Shown here in pieces: positions 43,593-55,092 of a DNA stretch of 64,000 nt. The notes beneath the pieces are model-generated. The model saw nothing but the letters and a program-made list of their open reading frames with translations, searched no databases and had not been told where the DNA came from. The number at the start of each line of letters is the position of its first letter. Positions within the stretch are counted from its first letter, which is position 1. Both the position numbers and the translations under genes were made by a program. The stretch covers positions 481,552-545,551 of the forward strand of contig CAUYUJ010017826.1 of assembly GCA_963575745.1 (NCBI GenBank), given 5' to 3'. Source of the DNA: Prorocentrum cordatum. Its lineage: Eukaryota > Sar > Dinophyceae > Prorocentrales > Prorocentraceae.

Positions 43593-44200
43593 AGCATGGC
43601 AAATTGATTAACGCAGTTTTGACTCCGGCCGCCTCGCCGACGTCCACGACGACGACGAAAACGCCAACGACGACGACGACGACGACAGGCGGAGTCAAAA
43701 CAGTGCAAATCAATCGTCGCTGGTCATCGTCGTCTTCGTCGTCCTCGTCGTCGACGTCGTCGGCACTTGCCTGTCTTGCCCTGTGCCAGCGGAGCAAATT
43801 GATGTACGCAGTTTTGACTCCGGCCGCCTCGCCGACGCCCACGACGACGACGACGAAGACGCCAACGACGACGACGACGACGACGACGGCCGGAGTCAAA
43901 ACTGTGTACATCAATCGTCGCGGATCGTCGTCGTCTTCGTCGTCCTCGTGGGCGTCGTCTTCGGCACCTGCCTCTCTCGCCCTGTGCCAGCGGGGCACAT
44001 TGATGTGCGCAGTTTTGTCCCCGGCCGCCTCGCCGACGTCCGCGACGACGACGAGGACGAAGACGCCGACGCCGACGACGACGACGACGACGACGACGAC
44101 GCCGACGACGACGTCGACGACGACGACGACGACGGCTGGAGTCAAAACTGTGAACATCAATATGCTCCGCTGGCACAGGGCGAGAGAGGCAGGTGCCGGA
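43593..44200. repeat. Chain of palindromes with (ACG)n loops, unit 2
   Basis: Same organisation as 39751-40373. The triplet tracts differ in length from those of unit 1, so the loops have expanded or contracted after duplication while the arms are largely kept. Confidence 0.9.
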
Positions 44201-44937
44201 GACGACGCCGACGAGGACGACGAAGACGACGACGATAGGAAGAGAGGGGCCCTATGATGAAGCAAGGTGGCGGAGGAAGGCGAGGAGGAGAAGGATGACG
44301 ACCAAAAGGAGGGAGGAGGAAAAGGAGGAGGAGGATGAGGAGCGAAGACAGGGAGTTGATTCTGATCTCTTGCCCCCCTGGCTCTTTAGGAAGTCCCTTT
44401 CGCTGGGCTGGAGTCGAAACTGTGCACTGACTTCGGGCTCATATGCATTCGGGCCCATAATGCGCCCCTCTGTCGAGGTCTTCCTCCCGTTTCCCGTATT
44501 CAGGGAGGCCCGACTGAGCGACGAGGGCATTTGCATATCATAGTATGTCCTAGGTTTCGTGCTTCTCCCACCCCTCCAAGGAGGCTCAGCCAGAGCGGGG
44601 GGGCAATCGGCATGAGGCATACCATGTTATTGGTCAGGATTCGTGCCCCTTCCCCTCCTCCAGGGAGGCCCGGCCAGAGCGAGTGCGGCGAAGGTGTTCT
44701 CCGTAAGCCCGCGAGTCAGTCAAAGTTTGCTTTGGGGAACTCCGATAGCAAAATTTGGGGGGCGTCTTCGTGACAACTTGGGACTCTTCGGCGCCTCTTG
44801 CCAATTGGGGCCATCTTTTGTGTTCTTCCTCTTGAGGCTTGGGGCCCTCTTGGGGATCTCTCGGGCCGTCCGGCAGGCGCCTAGGCCTGTCTTGGAGCCT
44901 TCTTGGGCCGTCTTCGGGCCATCTTAGGGGCCTGGCG

Positions 44938-46026
44938 AGCCGTATTGGAATGCTCTTGGCGGTCCCTTGGGCCGTCTTGGACGCTTGCATGACGAAAAAA
45001 ACGAGTGAACGAAATATGTACGTTTCCTGTAGGACTCAGAACATGGTAGACTCTTCTGGCTCTCTCGGCGGCCATCTAGGAGCACTCTTGGGCCGTCTTG
45101 GGGGCCGCGTGGGTCATCGCGCACCCATGTCGGACCGTCGTGGGATTACAATGGGTCATTTTAAAGCCCTATCGAATTATCTTGGCGCTCTGTGTGAGCC
45201 CTCCTGGGCTGTTTCGAGCTCTTTTGAGGCTCCCGAGGCTCCAGGTAAAGCGTTCGCGAAGTCATGGGCCCGGGGAGGGCCCCCCTCAAAACGTCATTTT
45301 GTGCCCCAGGGGATCGGGAAGAGTTGAGGGGCAAAGCCACATGTCTCACACGCACTCCCCCCCCCCAAGTTGGAGTGGGCGGATTTTGAAAGATTCGCAC
45401 GGCAGTGGGCATCTAAGAACAACGGTGGTCGTTGGCGCCAAGATGTGGCCCACGTGTGGCCGGGAGGGGCTGTCCCGCAGTTGACGACCACCATTTTGTA
45501 TGCTCCACTCCAATTACACATGTGTACTTCAATTCTTCGCTTGCCAGTGCACATCTCACAGGAATGGTGGTCGTTGGCCAGCGGTCTCTGGCCCTCCCCA
45601 GGCCTTTAATTGATTTTGATTGCTGCGTATGGCAGCGAGCATCTTAGAATAATGTTGGCCGTTGACGCCACGATGTGTTCCACGTATGGCCGCCAGGTGC
45701 GGGGACTGACATTTCGAGCTCCCCGCCCAAATAGCCCCCCAGGAGCCCAAGAGGTCCCCAGGAGACCCCCAACAGGCCCCCAAGAGGCCCCAAGAGGCTT
45801 CGAGAGGCTTCCAGCAAGCCCCCAGAAACGCTCAAGAGAGCACTGGGACTGCCCCAACAAAACCCCGGGACGGCTGGAGGCGCCTCGACAAACCCTCACA
45901 ACGTCAAACTGACAACGCGGGAACCAACGTAATGCGCGCTGTACGCATCCTCTTCTTTGCTGTTCTGTTTTCTCGCAAGTCACGCCCACTTGTCCTCCAA
46001 GGTCGGGGTTCGTGGCAATATCAGGT
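44938..46026. repeat. Segmental duplication, unit 3, left part
   Basis: Matches unit 1 from 36967 to about 38056, ending in GGCAATATCAGGTTT. The continuation of the unit (TCCGACCTGGCGGAAGGGG in unit 1) appears only at 53535, after 7.5 kb of unrelated sequence. Confidence 0.93.
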
Positions 46027-46650
46027 TTCTTCTTATGTCTTATGCGCTGTCGAGTTGTCGGTTTGCAATTGACAACTCATTGTTTATTCCTTCTGCGCTT
46101 TCGGCTCTCGATTTCCGAATTAGTGGTGTATGTGTTTGCTGCCCTTGACGGCAGTTGCGGATAAGAGTGAGGGGGCGGCGCGGCCTCCAGGCGGGTCGCG
46201 TGGCGGGTCTCCGTGGGTTGGGGGCGGGGCGACGACGAAATGTGGCGCCTGCGGCTGTGAAATGTGGCGCATGTGGCTGTGAAGTGTGGCGTATGCGGCT
46301 GTGAACTGTGGCGCCTGCGGCCGTGAAATGTGGCGCCTATGGCTGTGAAATGTGGCGCCTGTGGCGCCAAACGCCGCAATTGGGAAACGACCGCGTATAG
46401 TTTCCGCATTGTGCGTTTCCTGCGTATTGTGTTGAGTTTATGTGTATGCGCGTGGCAGTCTTACGTGCGTCGTGTGCCTACGTGCGTAATATGCTTAGCG
46501 GCTGACATCACGTACTTTGTCTGCGTATACTATGTCATTGCGTAGCGCATCCTTTGAACACCACTCGTCGCGCGCTTTACGCACTGCCGGTCTTGGGCCT
46601 TTACGCGCAGATGGTTTGCTTCACGCGATGCCGCTTCACGCGCTGATGGC
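46027..46650. repeat. Spacer with about 21-bp TGTGGCGCCTGCGGCTGTGAA repeats
   Basis: 46225-46375 repeats GTGAAATGTGGCGCCTGYGG seven times or so. Flanking DNA is AT-richer, with TACGTGCGT words (46460-46500). First part of the 7.5-kb block between the halves of unit 3. Confidence 0.85.
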
Positions 46651-46654
46651 CTAC

Positions 46655-47785
46655 ACTCCAGACGGCCCAGACGGCCCGGATGGCAGAGACGGCCCAGACG
46701 GCCCAGACGGCCCAAACGGCCCAGTTGGCCCAGACGGCCCAGGCGGCCCAGGCGGCCCAGACGGCCCAGACGGCCCAGACGGCCCAGACGACCCAGACGG
46801 CCCACACGGCCCAGACGGCCCAGACGGCCCAGATGGCCCAGGCGGCCCAGACGGCCCACACGGCCTGGGCCGCTTCCGCCGTCTCCGCCGTCTGGGCGGT
46901 CTGGGCCGTCTGGGCCGTCTGGGCCGCCTGGGCCGCTTCCGCCGTCTCAGCCGTCTCCGCCGTCTCCGCCGTCTGGGCGGTCTGGGCCGTCTGGGCCGTC
47001 TGGGCCGTCTGGGCCGTCTGGGCCGTCTGGGCCGTCTGGGCCGTCAGACCGTCTGGGCCGCCTGGGCCGCCTGGGCCGCCTGCGCCGTCTGGGCCGCCCG
47101 GGCCGTCTGGGCCGTTTGGGCCGCGTGGGCCGGATGGGCCGCCTGGGCTGTCTGGGCCGTCTGGGCCGTCTGGGCCGTCTGGGCCGTCTGGGCCGTTTTG
47201 GCCGTCTGGGCCGTCTGGGCCGTTTGGGCAGTCTGGGCTGTCTGGGCCGTCAGACCGTCTGGGCCGCCTGGGCCGCCCGAGCCGTCTGGGCCGTCTGGGC
47301 CGTCTGGGCCGTCTGGGCCGTCTGGGCCGTCTGGGCCGTCTGGGCCGTCGGGGCCGTCTGGGCCTGGGCGGTCTGGGCCGTCTGGGCCGTTTGGGCCGTC
47401 TGGGCCGTCTGGGCCGTCTGGGCCGTCTGGGCCTGGGCGGTCTGGGCCGTCTGGGCCGTTTGGACCGTCTGGGCCGTCTGGGCCGTCAGGGCTGTCAGGG
47501 CCGCCTGGGCCGTCTGGGCTGTCTGCGCCGTCTGGGCCGTCTGGGCCGTGTGGGCCGTCTGGGCCGTCTGGGCCGTCTGGGCCGCCTGGGCCGCCGTCTG
47601 GGCCACCTGGGCAGTCTGGGCCGCCTGTGCCGCCAGACGGCCCAGACGGCCTAGGCGGCCCGGGCGGCCCAGACGGCCCAGACGGACGACCCAGACGGCC
47701 CAGACGGCGGCCCAGAGGGCGGCCCAGACGGCGGCCCAGACGGCCGAGACGGCTCAGACGGCCCACGCGGCCAGACGGCCCCATG
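46655..47785. repeat. 9-bp minisatellite (GGCCGTCTG) with two strand switches
   Basis: 46655-46865 reads CAGACGGCC repeats, about 46870-47630 reads GGCCGTCTG repeats, and 47633-47780 reads CAGACGGCC again. The inverted blocks could fold into very large hairpins. Because 9 is three codons, frames give collagen-like GPD, GRL or WAV tripeptide runs on both strands; I do not call these proteins. Confidence 0.95.
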
Positions 47786-47889
47786 TTATTTTTGACTTAA
47801 TATTTACGGTGTTTTTCATAGTTTCTTGGGTTTCCTGTGTTTTTTTCATAGTTTCTGGTTTCTAGATTCCCTTGTGTTAGTCGTAGTTT

Positions 47890-48335
47890 CTGGGGTTTCC
47901 AGACGCGGAGGCTCGCGGAGGTTCGCGGAGGCAAGGGTTTCCCCAGGTTTCAGGATTTTCTAACAAAACGGGAGGCGCGGAGGTTCGCGGAGGCTCGCGG
48001 AGGCTCGCGGAGGCAAGGTTTTTCAGCGTTCCTGGATTATCGAGAAATTTGTAGATTTTCATCATGTTCTAGGAAAACGGGAGACGCGGAGGCGCGCGGA
48101 GGCTCGCGGAGGCTCGCGGAGACAAGGTTTTTCAGCGTTCCTGGATTATCGAGAAATTTGTAGATTTTCATTTTCTAGGAAAACGGGAGACGCGAAGGCT
48201 CGCGGAGGCTCGCGGAGGCTCGCGGAGACAAGGGTTTCCTCAGGTTTCAGGATTTTCCAGCAAAGCGGGAGACGCGGAGGTTCGCGGAGGCTCGCGGAGG
48301 CAAGGGTTTTCCCAGCGTTCTTGGAGTGTCGAGGA
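47890..48335. repeat. Tandem GCGGAGGCTCGCGGAGGCAA repeats, about 5 units
   Basis: Units of 70-110 bases pair GGAGGCTCGCGGAGGC with either AGGTTTCAGGATTTTC or AGCGTTCCTGGATTATCGAG. They alternate along the array. Confidence 0.9.
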
Positions 48336-48763
48336 AATCGCAACTCCAGTGAAACTTCAAAAACAATTCACCATAATTGCCAGATTTGCTTGGAGGGGCC
48401 TTGGGCCCCCTTGGGTCCCCAAGAGGGGGTTCGCTGGGAGCCCCTGGCGGTCCCTGGCCCTTGAGAGCGTTCATGGGACGCGTGGGTTCTGGAGCTCTCG
48501 AGCAGAAAGAACCGAGATGTCTCGAACTTCGAACCGCGTTCCTGGGGCCGGTGTTCTGCCCCGGGCCATTGCCCCGCGTTCTCATCCTCTCCTCCTCCTT
48601 CTCCCCCTCCTCCTCCCTCCTCCCACTGCCACTGCCCACCATCATCATCATCGCCACCATCATCGCCATCACCAACGGCATCACCATCATCATTGATTAT
48701 CATCGCCATCATCATGGATCTCACGACTGCCCTCATCACCGTCATCATCATCGCACACCCCTC
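48336..48763. other. Spacer with CTCCTC and ATC tracts; no gene
   Basis: 48585-48625 is CTCC-rich and 48640-48755 is (ATC)n-rich with interruptions. Nothing coding is recognised. Confidence 0.6.
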
Positions 48764-48900
48764 ACACGTTTCGTGGCCCCATAGGGAGCGCCACCGAAGG
48801 TCCCAATGGGACCGCCCGCGTGCGCCCCCCACGCCCAATTCGGCAACCCCCTCACACGTTTCGCGGCCCCATAGGGAGCTCCACCGAAGGCCCCAATTCG
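48764..48900 (-). repeat. 77/78-bp family, two units in minus orientation
   Basis: CACACGTTTCGTGGCCCCAT then AGGGAGCGCCACCGAAGG occurs twice. It is the reverse complement of the array at 58610-59335 and in the same sense as 63119-63535. Confidence 0.85.
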
Positions 48901-48904
48901 ACGC

Positions 48905-49216
48905 ACACACACAGACACACACACACACACACACACACGCACAATACACACACCGCCACCACGGACCACCACCACCGCCGCCACCACCACCACCACCACC
49001 ACCACCACCACCACCACCACCACCACCACCACCACCACCACCACCACCACCACCACCACCACCACCACCACCACCACCACCACCACCACCACCACCACCA
49101 CCACCACCACCACCACCACCACCACCACCACCACCACCACCACCACCACCACCACCACCACCACCACCACCACCACCACCACCACCACCACCACCACCAC
49201 CACCACCACCACCACC
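48905..49216. repeat. (AC)n then a pure (ACC)n tract of about 250 bp
   Basis: CACACA (48905-48950), then ACC triplets almost without interruption from 48965 to 49216. One of the purest long triplet tracts in the window. Confidence 0.98.
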
Positions 49217-49875
49217 CCCACCAACATTGGCCACAGGCCCACAGGGACTGGGGGGAGGGGGGTGGCAATGCCGTTAGCCCTGTGGGGGCACCTCTCAAAG
49301 GTTCTGAAATTCTGAAGGCGCATGCCAAGGGGCCCAAGGGTTTCCCGGAATCCCCACAGGCTTGCCCACTCGGCTCAAAGGCGTCACCCAAGGGCTGCAA
49401 GGTTTCGAGCAGAGGCTGCGGAACATCTCCCACGCGCCAACAGAAAGCACACACAAAAACACACTGAGCGTGGCTCTGATGCGTCTCCCACAGAGTCGAT
49501 GGGGGTCTCCACCACCCACCACCACCCCGCCCCGCAACCCCATCCCCACCACCGCCACCACACTCGCGCACACACGCGCACACACCTACTCATCTGGTAC
49601 CTCGAAGGGGTGGCCCGCCCAGTCCGAGAGATTGGCAGGTGGCCCCGAAGCCTTTGGGCTGACGGCACTGCCCCCCCGGGCCATTGCGCGTGGCCTTTAG
49701 CTCCCCTGGAGGAAGCGCTTTGGAGTCCCGCGGGCAGACTTGCTTGGGGGCGCTAGGCCATGTTCTCGGTCTGGATCATCTGACCCCCTGTAATGGATCG
49801 CGCTCACTGCGTCAGCATCACCAGTGTCCCTCGCAGCCACTGGGAGACGCCCTGCGTCTCTGGGGCAGACCTCAT

Positions 49876-49878
<3 letters not shown>
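49217..49878. other. Spacer, no supported gene
   Basis: Contains GGCTTGCCCACTCGGCTCAA and AGACGCCCTGCGTCTCTGGG words, relatives of which occur near 51905-52135 (CATCAGAGC...TCTGGGAGACGC in the other strand). It looks like an inverted, decayed copy. No gene. Confidence 0.5.
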
Positions 49879-49915
<37 letters not shown>

Positions 49916-50056
49916 CTATGTCTATATATATATACATGTGTGTGAACATGTATGTATGCTACATTGCTGCATGGCATATATATATATATATATATATATA
50001 TCTTTATATAAATTTTAGATTCGTATATTCATATATATATATATACATATACATAT
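49879..50056. repeat. (TA)n tracts
   Basis: Three TA-rich blocks (49879-49912, 49975-50000 and 50030-50056) separated by TGTATG words. The AT content contrasts sharply with the GC-rich surroundings. Confidence 0.95.
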
Positions 50057-50980
50057 ATGGGAGATCTTGGGCCCCGGGGCCCGGGCCGGAACCTCCCTTA
50101 TAGGGCGTGGCCCCCTCCCTGGACGCCCCTCCGGCTGCCCCCGGGCCTCCGAGCCCGCCCCTCCAGCGGGTCCCGGGCCTCCGAGTCCGCCCACGAGTGT
50201 CCCAAGATCGCGCCGGATGGCTGCCAGAGTGCCTGGGAGGCCTCCAGGACGCTCCGAGAGACCACCCAGAACGCTCCGACACGTTCAAGGTAGCCCCAAG
50301 ACGGGCCAAGAGGCTCCCCAGAAGCACGACGTGCGCCCGAAGAGGACCCCAGAGACAGCCTCAGAGTCCCTGGGAAGGCCCCGAACAGAATCGTACGAAA
50401 GGCCGCTGGTATTGATCTTTCTGAAGTCCTTCCGGGGGCCTTTTCGGCCATTCCGAAGCCTTCTTCGAGCCCTGTTCGGATCCAAAAAGCCCGCTTCGGA
50501 GCGCTCAGCTGGGATCCACGAGGGCCCGAGCGAATCCCCGACAAGGGCCCGAAGAGAACCATACCAAGGCCCTCTGGTATGGTTCTGTTCGGGATGCTTT
50601 CGGGGCCCCATTCGACCATTCTGAAGCCCTCTGCGAGCCCTTTTCGGGCCGACCAAGCTCGTTTCGGAAAGTTCAGGCGGGCTCTCCGAGGGCTGAAACA
50701 GTTCCCCTAAAAGGCCCACAGCAGAACCATACCAAAAGCATATGGTATGGTTTGGTTCGGACAACTTCTGGGAGCCTTGCCGGGCACTCTAAATTTAGCC
50801 TTCTTGGAGCTCCCTTACGATCCACCCAGCCCGCTTCCGGGCGTTCAACTGGGGCCCCGGAGGACCCAAGAGAATCCCCGACAAAGCCCCGAACAGAACC
50901 ATACGAAAGGCCTCCGGTATGGCTCTGTTCGGGCTCCCCGTTGGGAAAGGGTCGAGAGTTCTCGAGCGCTCAAACGGGCT
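50057..50980. repeat. About 170-bp repeats each centred on a hairpin
   Basis: CCGAACAGAACCATAC, a 12-13-base loop (AAAGGCCTCTG), then GTATGGTTCTGTTCGG. Hairpins lie at about 50386-50425 (right arm decayed), 50550-50600, 50718-50760 and 50889-50931. Between them run TTTTCGGGCC and GAAGCCTTC-like words. 50057-50385 is a GC-rich lead without a gene. Confidence 0.8.
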
Positions 50981-51660
50981 CCACCAGGAGTCTCTTGGAG
51001 GCCTCTTGGAGCGTCGTGGGTGCCCCGGGGAGCCTCTTGAAGCTTCTTGGGGGGCCTCTTGGGAGTCTCTGGGGAGCCTCTTGGAGGCCTCTTGGGGCCG
51101 TCTGGGCGCCTCTTGGGGTCTTGGGGCGCTCTTGTGAGCCTTCGGAGCGCTCTTGGCGCCATCTTGGAGGAGATCGATTAAAGAAAGGGGGTCCGGGTAC
51201 CCCCTCGGGAGCATCGAACATCGCCTCTTGGGCCCCTCTTGGAGCGCTCTTGGGCGCTCTTGGGGCCGTCTTGGCGCTCTCTTGGGTCCCTCTTGGGGCC
51301 ATCTTGGGCCATCTTGGAGCCATCTTGAGGCCTCGGATGGCCATCGGAAGCGAAAAGGCGAGAAGGCAAAACATCAGTGGTTTCCCTCATGTGTTTCAAT
51401 GGTTTTGGCCTCTTGGAGGCTTCCTTGGGAAGGTGTTTGGCTTTTTGGAGCCGTCTTGCGGCGGTCTTGGGGCCTCTTGGACCATCTTCGGAGCCATTTT
51501 GAGGCAACTTAAGCTATCTTGATCCATCTTGGAGCTCACCTGGGGCTCTCCGAGGCGCTCATGGAGCCATCTTGGGCCATTTTGGACGCTCTGACCGCTC
51601 GCGACCCCCCCGTCCAGGTCCATGGGGAGAGGGTAGGCTGGTGGGATTGTCCCAGCGGAC
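50981..51660. repeat. GGCCTCTTGGGGCC / CATCTTGGAGCC spacer repeat
   Basis: Irregular 15-20-base units of TCTTGGGGCCGTCTTGGCGC type. Same motif family as 21483-21640. Confidence 0.85.
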
Positions 51661-51704
51661 CGGCTAGAACGTGAGCGCGCGCGAAGCGCGCGCGATGGTT
51701 CTAG

Positions 51705-51806
51705 TATACATATGTATGTAATGTATGTATGTATGTATGTATGTATGTATGTATGTATGTATGTATGTATGTATGTATGTATGTATATATATATATATGT
51801 ATATAT

Positions 51807-51850
<44 letters not shown>

Positions 51851-51870
51851 ATGTGTTTACATATACTCTG
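51705..51870. repeat. (GTAT)n and (TA)n tracts
   Basis: ATGTATGTATGT from 51712 to about 51785, then TATATA and ACACATACAT runs to about 51870. Just before it, GCGCGCGCGAAGCGCGCGCG (about 51677-51693) is a short GC palindrome. Confidence 0.95.
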
Positions 51871-52169
51871 CATGAATATATGCGTGTGCACATTGGAGCA
51901 AGACGCGATGGGTCCCCTCGGCCCTTTGGGGGACGCTTCAGAGCTTTGCATCGAGGTTTCAGACGCGTGGGCGACGTCTCGCAGCCGCGGCCGCTGCTCG
52001 GGACCTTGCAGCCCCATGAGGGGGGGGGATCCTTTGAGTCTACGGGGCAAGCCGCAAGCCCACGGTGGGCATCACGCAACTGAGGAGCCCCAGTCGATCC
52101 TCTGGACCAGAGCCTCTGGGAGACGCATCAGAGCCTCGATCAGCGTGTGTGTGTGTGCGTGTGTGTGTG

Positions 52170-53530
52170 TGCCCCCGTGGTATCAAATCTATCAGCGGCA
52201 TGCCGCCGCCGCGCACGCGCGCGCGCATTGGCGATTGGCATTCGTGCATTCAGTGTCGTAAATCCATATGGGGATGCTCCCGTCTTCCGATCAGAGAATA
52301 AGTTTTCACATTGTTTTTTCGCCATTGGATTTTGGAATTCCACCTCGCTCCCGTTGTATAAAACTATCAGCGGCATGCCGCCGCCGCGCGCGCGCTGGCG
52401 ATTGGCATTTGTGCATTCAGTGTCGTAAATCCACATGGGGATGTTCCCGTCTTCCGATCAGAGAATGAGTTTTTACATTGGGTTTTCGCCATTGGATTTT
52501 GGACTTCAACCTCGGTCCCGTTGCATGAAATCTATCAGTGGCATGCCGCCGCCACGCGCGCGCTAGCGATTGACATTTGTGTACTCAGTGTCGTATATCC
52601 ACATGGGGATGTCCCCGTCTTCCGATCAGAGAATGAATTTTTACATTGGGTTATTTGCCATTGGGTTTTGAAGTTCAACATGGTTCCCGTTGTATAGGAA
52701 ATGTATCAGCGGCATGCCACCGCCGCGCGCGCGTTGGCGATTGGTATTTGTGCATTCAGTGTCGTATGTCCACATGGGGATGTTCCCGTCTTCCGATCAG
52801 AGAATGAATGTTTACATTGGGTTTTTGCCATTGGGTCTTCAAGGTCAACACCGCCCCATTGTATCACATCTGCCAGCGGCATGCCGCTGCCGCGCGCGCC
52901 TTGGCGATTGGCATGTTTGCAGTCAGTGTCGAATATCAACATTGGGATGCTCCCGTCTTTCTGAACAGAGAATGATGTTTTACATTGGGTTTCCGCCATT
53001 GGGTTTTGGAGTGCAACATCGCTCCCGTTGTATCAAATCTATCAGCGGCATGCCGCCGCCGCGCGCGCGCGCGTTGACGAATGGCACTTTTGCATTCAGT
53101 GTCGTAAATCCACATGGGGATGTTCCCGTCTTCCGATCAGAGAATGAATTTTTATCTTGGGATTTCGCCATTGGGTTCCGGAGATCAAATTTCACCCCGT
53201 TGGGTAAAATCTATCAGCGGCATGCCGCCGCCGCGCGCGGGCGAAATTTCGTCCCGTTGTATAACATCTATCAGCGGCACGCCACCGCCGCGCGCGCGCG
53301 CTGGCGTTCGGTACTTTTGCATTCAGTGTCATATATCCACATGGGGATGTTCCCGTTCTCCGATCAGAGAATGAGTTTTTACATTGGGTCTTCGCCATTG
53401 GATTTTGGAATTCCACCTCGCTCCCGTTGTATAAAACTATCAGCGGCATGCCGCCGCCGCGCGCGCGTTGGCGATTGGCCTGTGCGCATTCAGTGTCGCA
53501 TATCCACATGGGGATGTTCCCGCCTCCCGA
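52170..53530. repeat. About 170-bp satellite, 8-9 copies
   Basis: Each unit has TATCAGCGGCATGCCGCCGC, a CGCGCG run, TTCAGTGTCGTAAATCCACA, then TGTTCCCGTCTTCCGATCAG and AGAATGA-TTTT-ACATTGGG. Anchors (GGCATG) lie at 52197, 52372, 52540, 52711, 52878, 53047, 53219 and 53446, with one short unit at 53277. GCGGCATGCCGC is a palindrome in each unit. The array ends exactly where unit 3 of the segmental duplication resumes. Confidence 0.95.
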
Positions 53531-53534
53531 TCAG

Positions 53535-54806
53535 AGAATGATTCCCCGACCTGGCGGAGGGGTTCCCGTTTAGTGTCCCCGTGGGGGGGTCTGGGGGGGG
53601 ACCCCCCGGGACATGGCCCCGTCGACGGGCGGGACGCCTGCAGAAGGCGGCGGAAGACGGCACCACACGGCCCTACTTTTGCGGACGCGCTTCCGGGAGG
53701 CACGGACGGCCCCAAGATGGTCCACAAGATGGTCCAAGAAGGCTTCGAGTCGCAGAAAGATCGGCCAAAGACGCCCCAGATGGGTCCAAGATGGCCCACG
53801 AGGCCGCCAAGACACCCCAAGAGGCCTCCAAGAAGCCGCCCAAGGCCAACATCGTTCATTTTACGTAGGTTTTTGACAAGTTTTTGCCTTCGCGCCATTT
53901 CGGCTTCCCGACGCTCCAAGACGGCCCAGGAGGCCTCCAAGACTGCCCCAAGATCGCCCAAGAGGCCCCCAAGAGGGCCCAAGACGGCCCAAGAGAGGCC
54001 CAAGACGGCCCAAGAGGCGCCCAAGACGGCCCAAAAGAGACCCAAGACGGCTCCAAGAGAGGCCCAAGAGAGGGACCACGAACCGAAAATTCCAGCTTTC
54101 CGCCCTAAGAGGCCCACAGAAGGCCCCAAAAAGCCCCCAAGAGGCCCAAATGAGGCCCCAAAACTGCTCCCGATACGCTTCAAAACAGCTTTCCAGAGGC
54201 CCCCGAGAGGCCAACCGCGATTACACAGCTTTCTTCGTCGGACGTTTTCCCTGTCCAGGAGTCTATGAGGTACCTAAGGAATAGGCCACTTTGGCCATAC
54301 AGTAGGCTACCCTAACAGACAGCCTACCACACAGCGCACCTTGCGAGTACGTACGTCGACGAAAGCCGTCAGACGGAGTTTGGCCACGACCGCTCCCGCT
54401 GGGACCGGTCTTGTGGCGCCCTTGGTGCCTTGTTGAAGCCCTACCTGGCCCTCCCTGGTTGCCTTGGGGAGACCCACGTGAGCCCCTGGAGGTCCCCAAG
54501 ACGCCCACAGGTCCCCAAACTTGCCTCTACCGCCCTGTGCCAGCAAGGCAAATTGATGTACACGGTTTTGACTCCGACCGCCTCGCCGACGTCCGCGACG
54601 ACGACGAAAACGCCAACGACGACGACGACGACGACAGGCGGAGTCAAAACTGTGTACATCAATCGTCGCTGGTCGTCGTCGTCTTCGTCGTCCTCGTCGT
54701 CGACGTCGTCGGCACCTGCCTGTCTTGCCCTGTGCCAGCGGAGCAAATTGATGTACACAGTTTTGACTCCGGCCGCCTCGCCGACGCCCACGGCGACGAC
54801 GACGAA

Positions 54807-54841
<35 letters not shown>

Positions 54842-55028
54842 CCGGAGTCAAAACTGTGTACATCAATCGTCGCGGATCGTCGTCGTCTTCGTCGTCCTCG
54901 TCGGCGTCGTCTCCGGCACCTGCCTCTCTCGCCCTGTGCCAGCGGGGCACATTGATGTACACAGTTTTGTCTCCGGCCGCCCCGCCGACGTCCACGACGA
55001 CGACGAGGACGACGACGACGACGACGAC

Positions 55029-55092
<64 letters not shown>

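Larger units (their letters stand above)
41130..44937. repeat. Segmental duplication, unit 2 (about 3.81 kb)
   Basis: Colinear with unit 1. It lacks about 330 bases corresponding to 38018-38343; the junction near 42187 lies at a shared CCTCCAAG, as expected for slippage or exchange between short direct repeats. It carries its own retrogene (42521-43200) and palindrome chain (43593-44200). Confidence 0.95.

Noticed and set aside
46517-47800. Collagen-like (GPD)n frame of 427 codons
   Set aside because: A 9-bp minisatellite forces tripeptide repeats in every frame and on both strands, and the strand switches change the residues without any coding logic.
48820-49467. Polyhistidine/polyproline protein
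   Set aside because: Pure ACC triplet tract; all three frames open.
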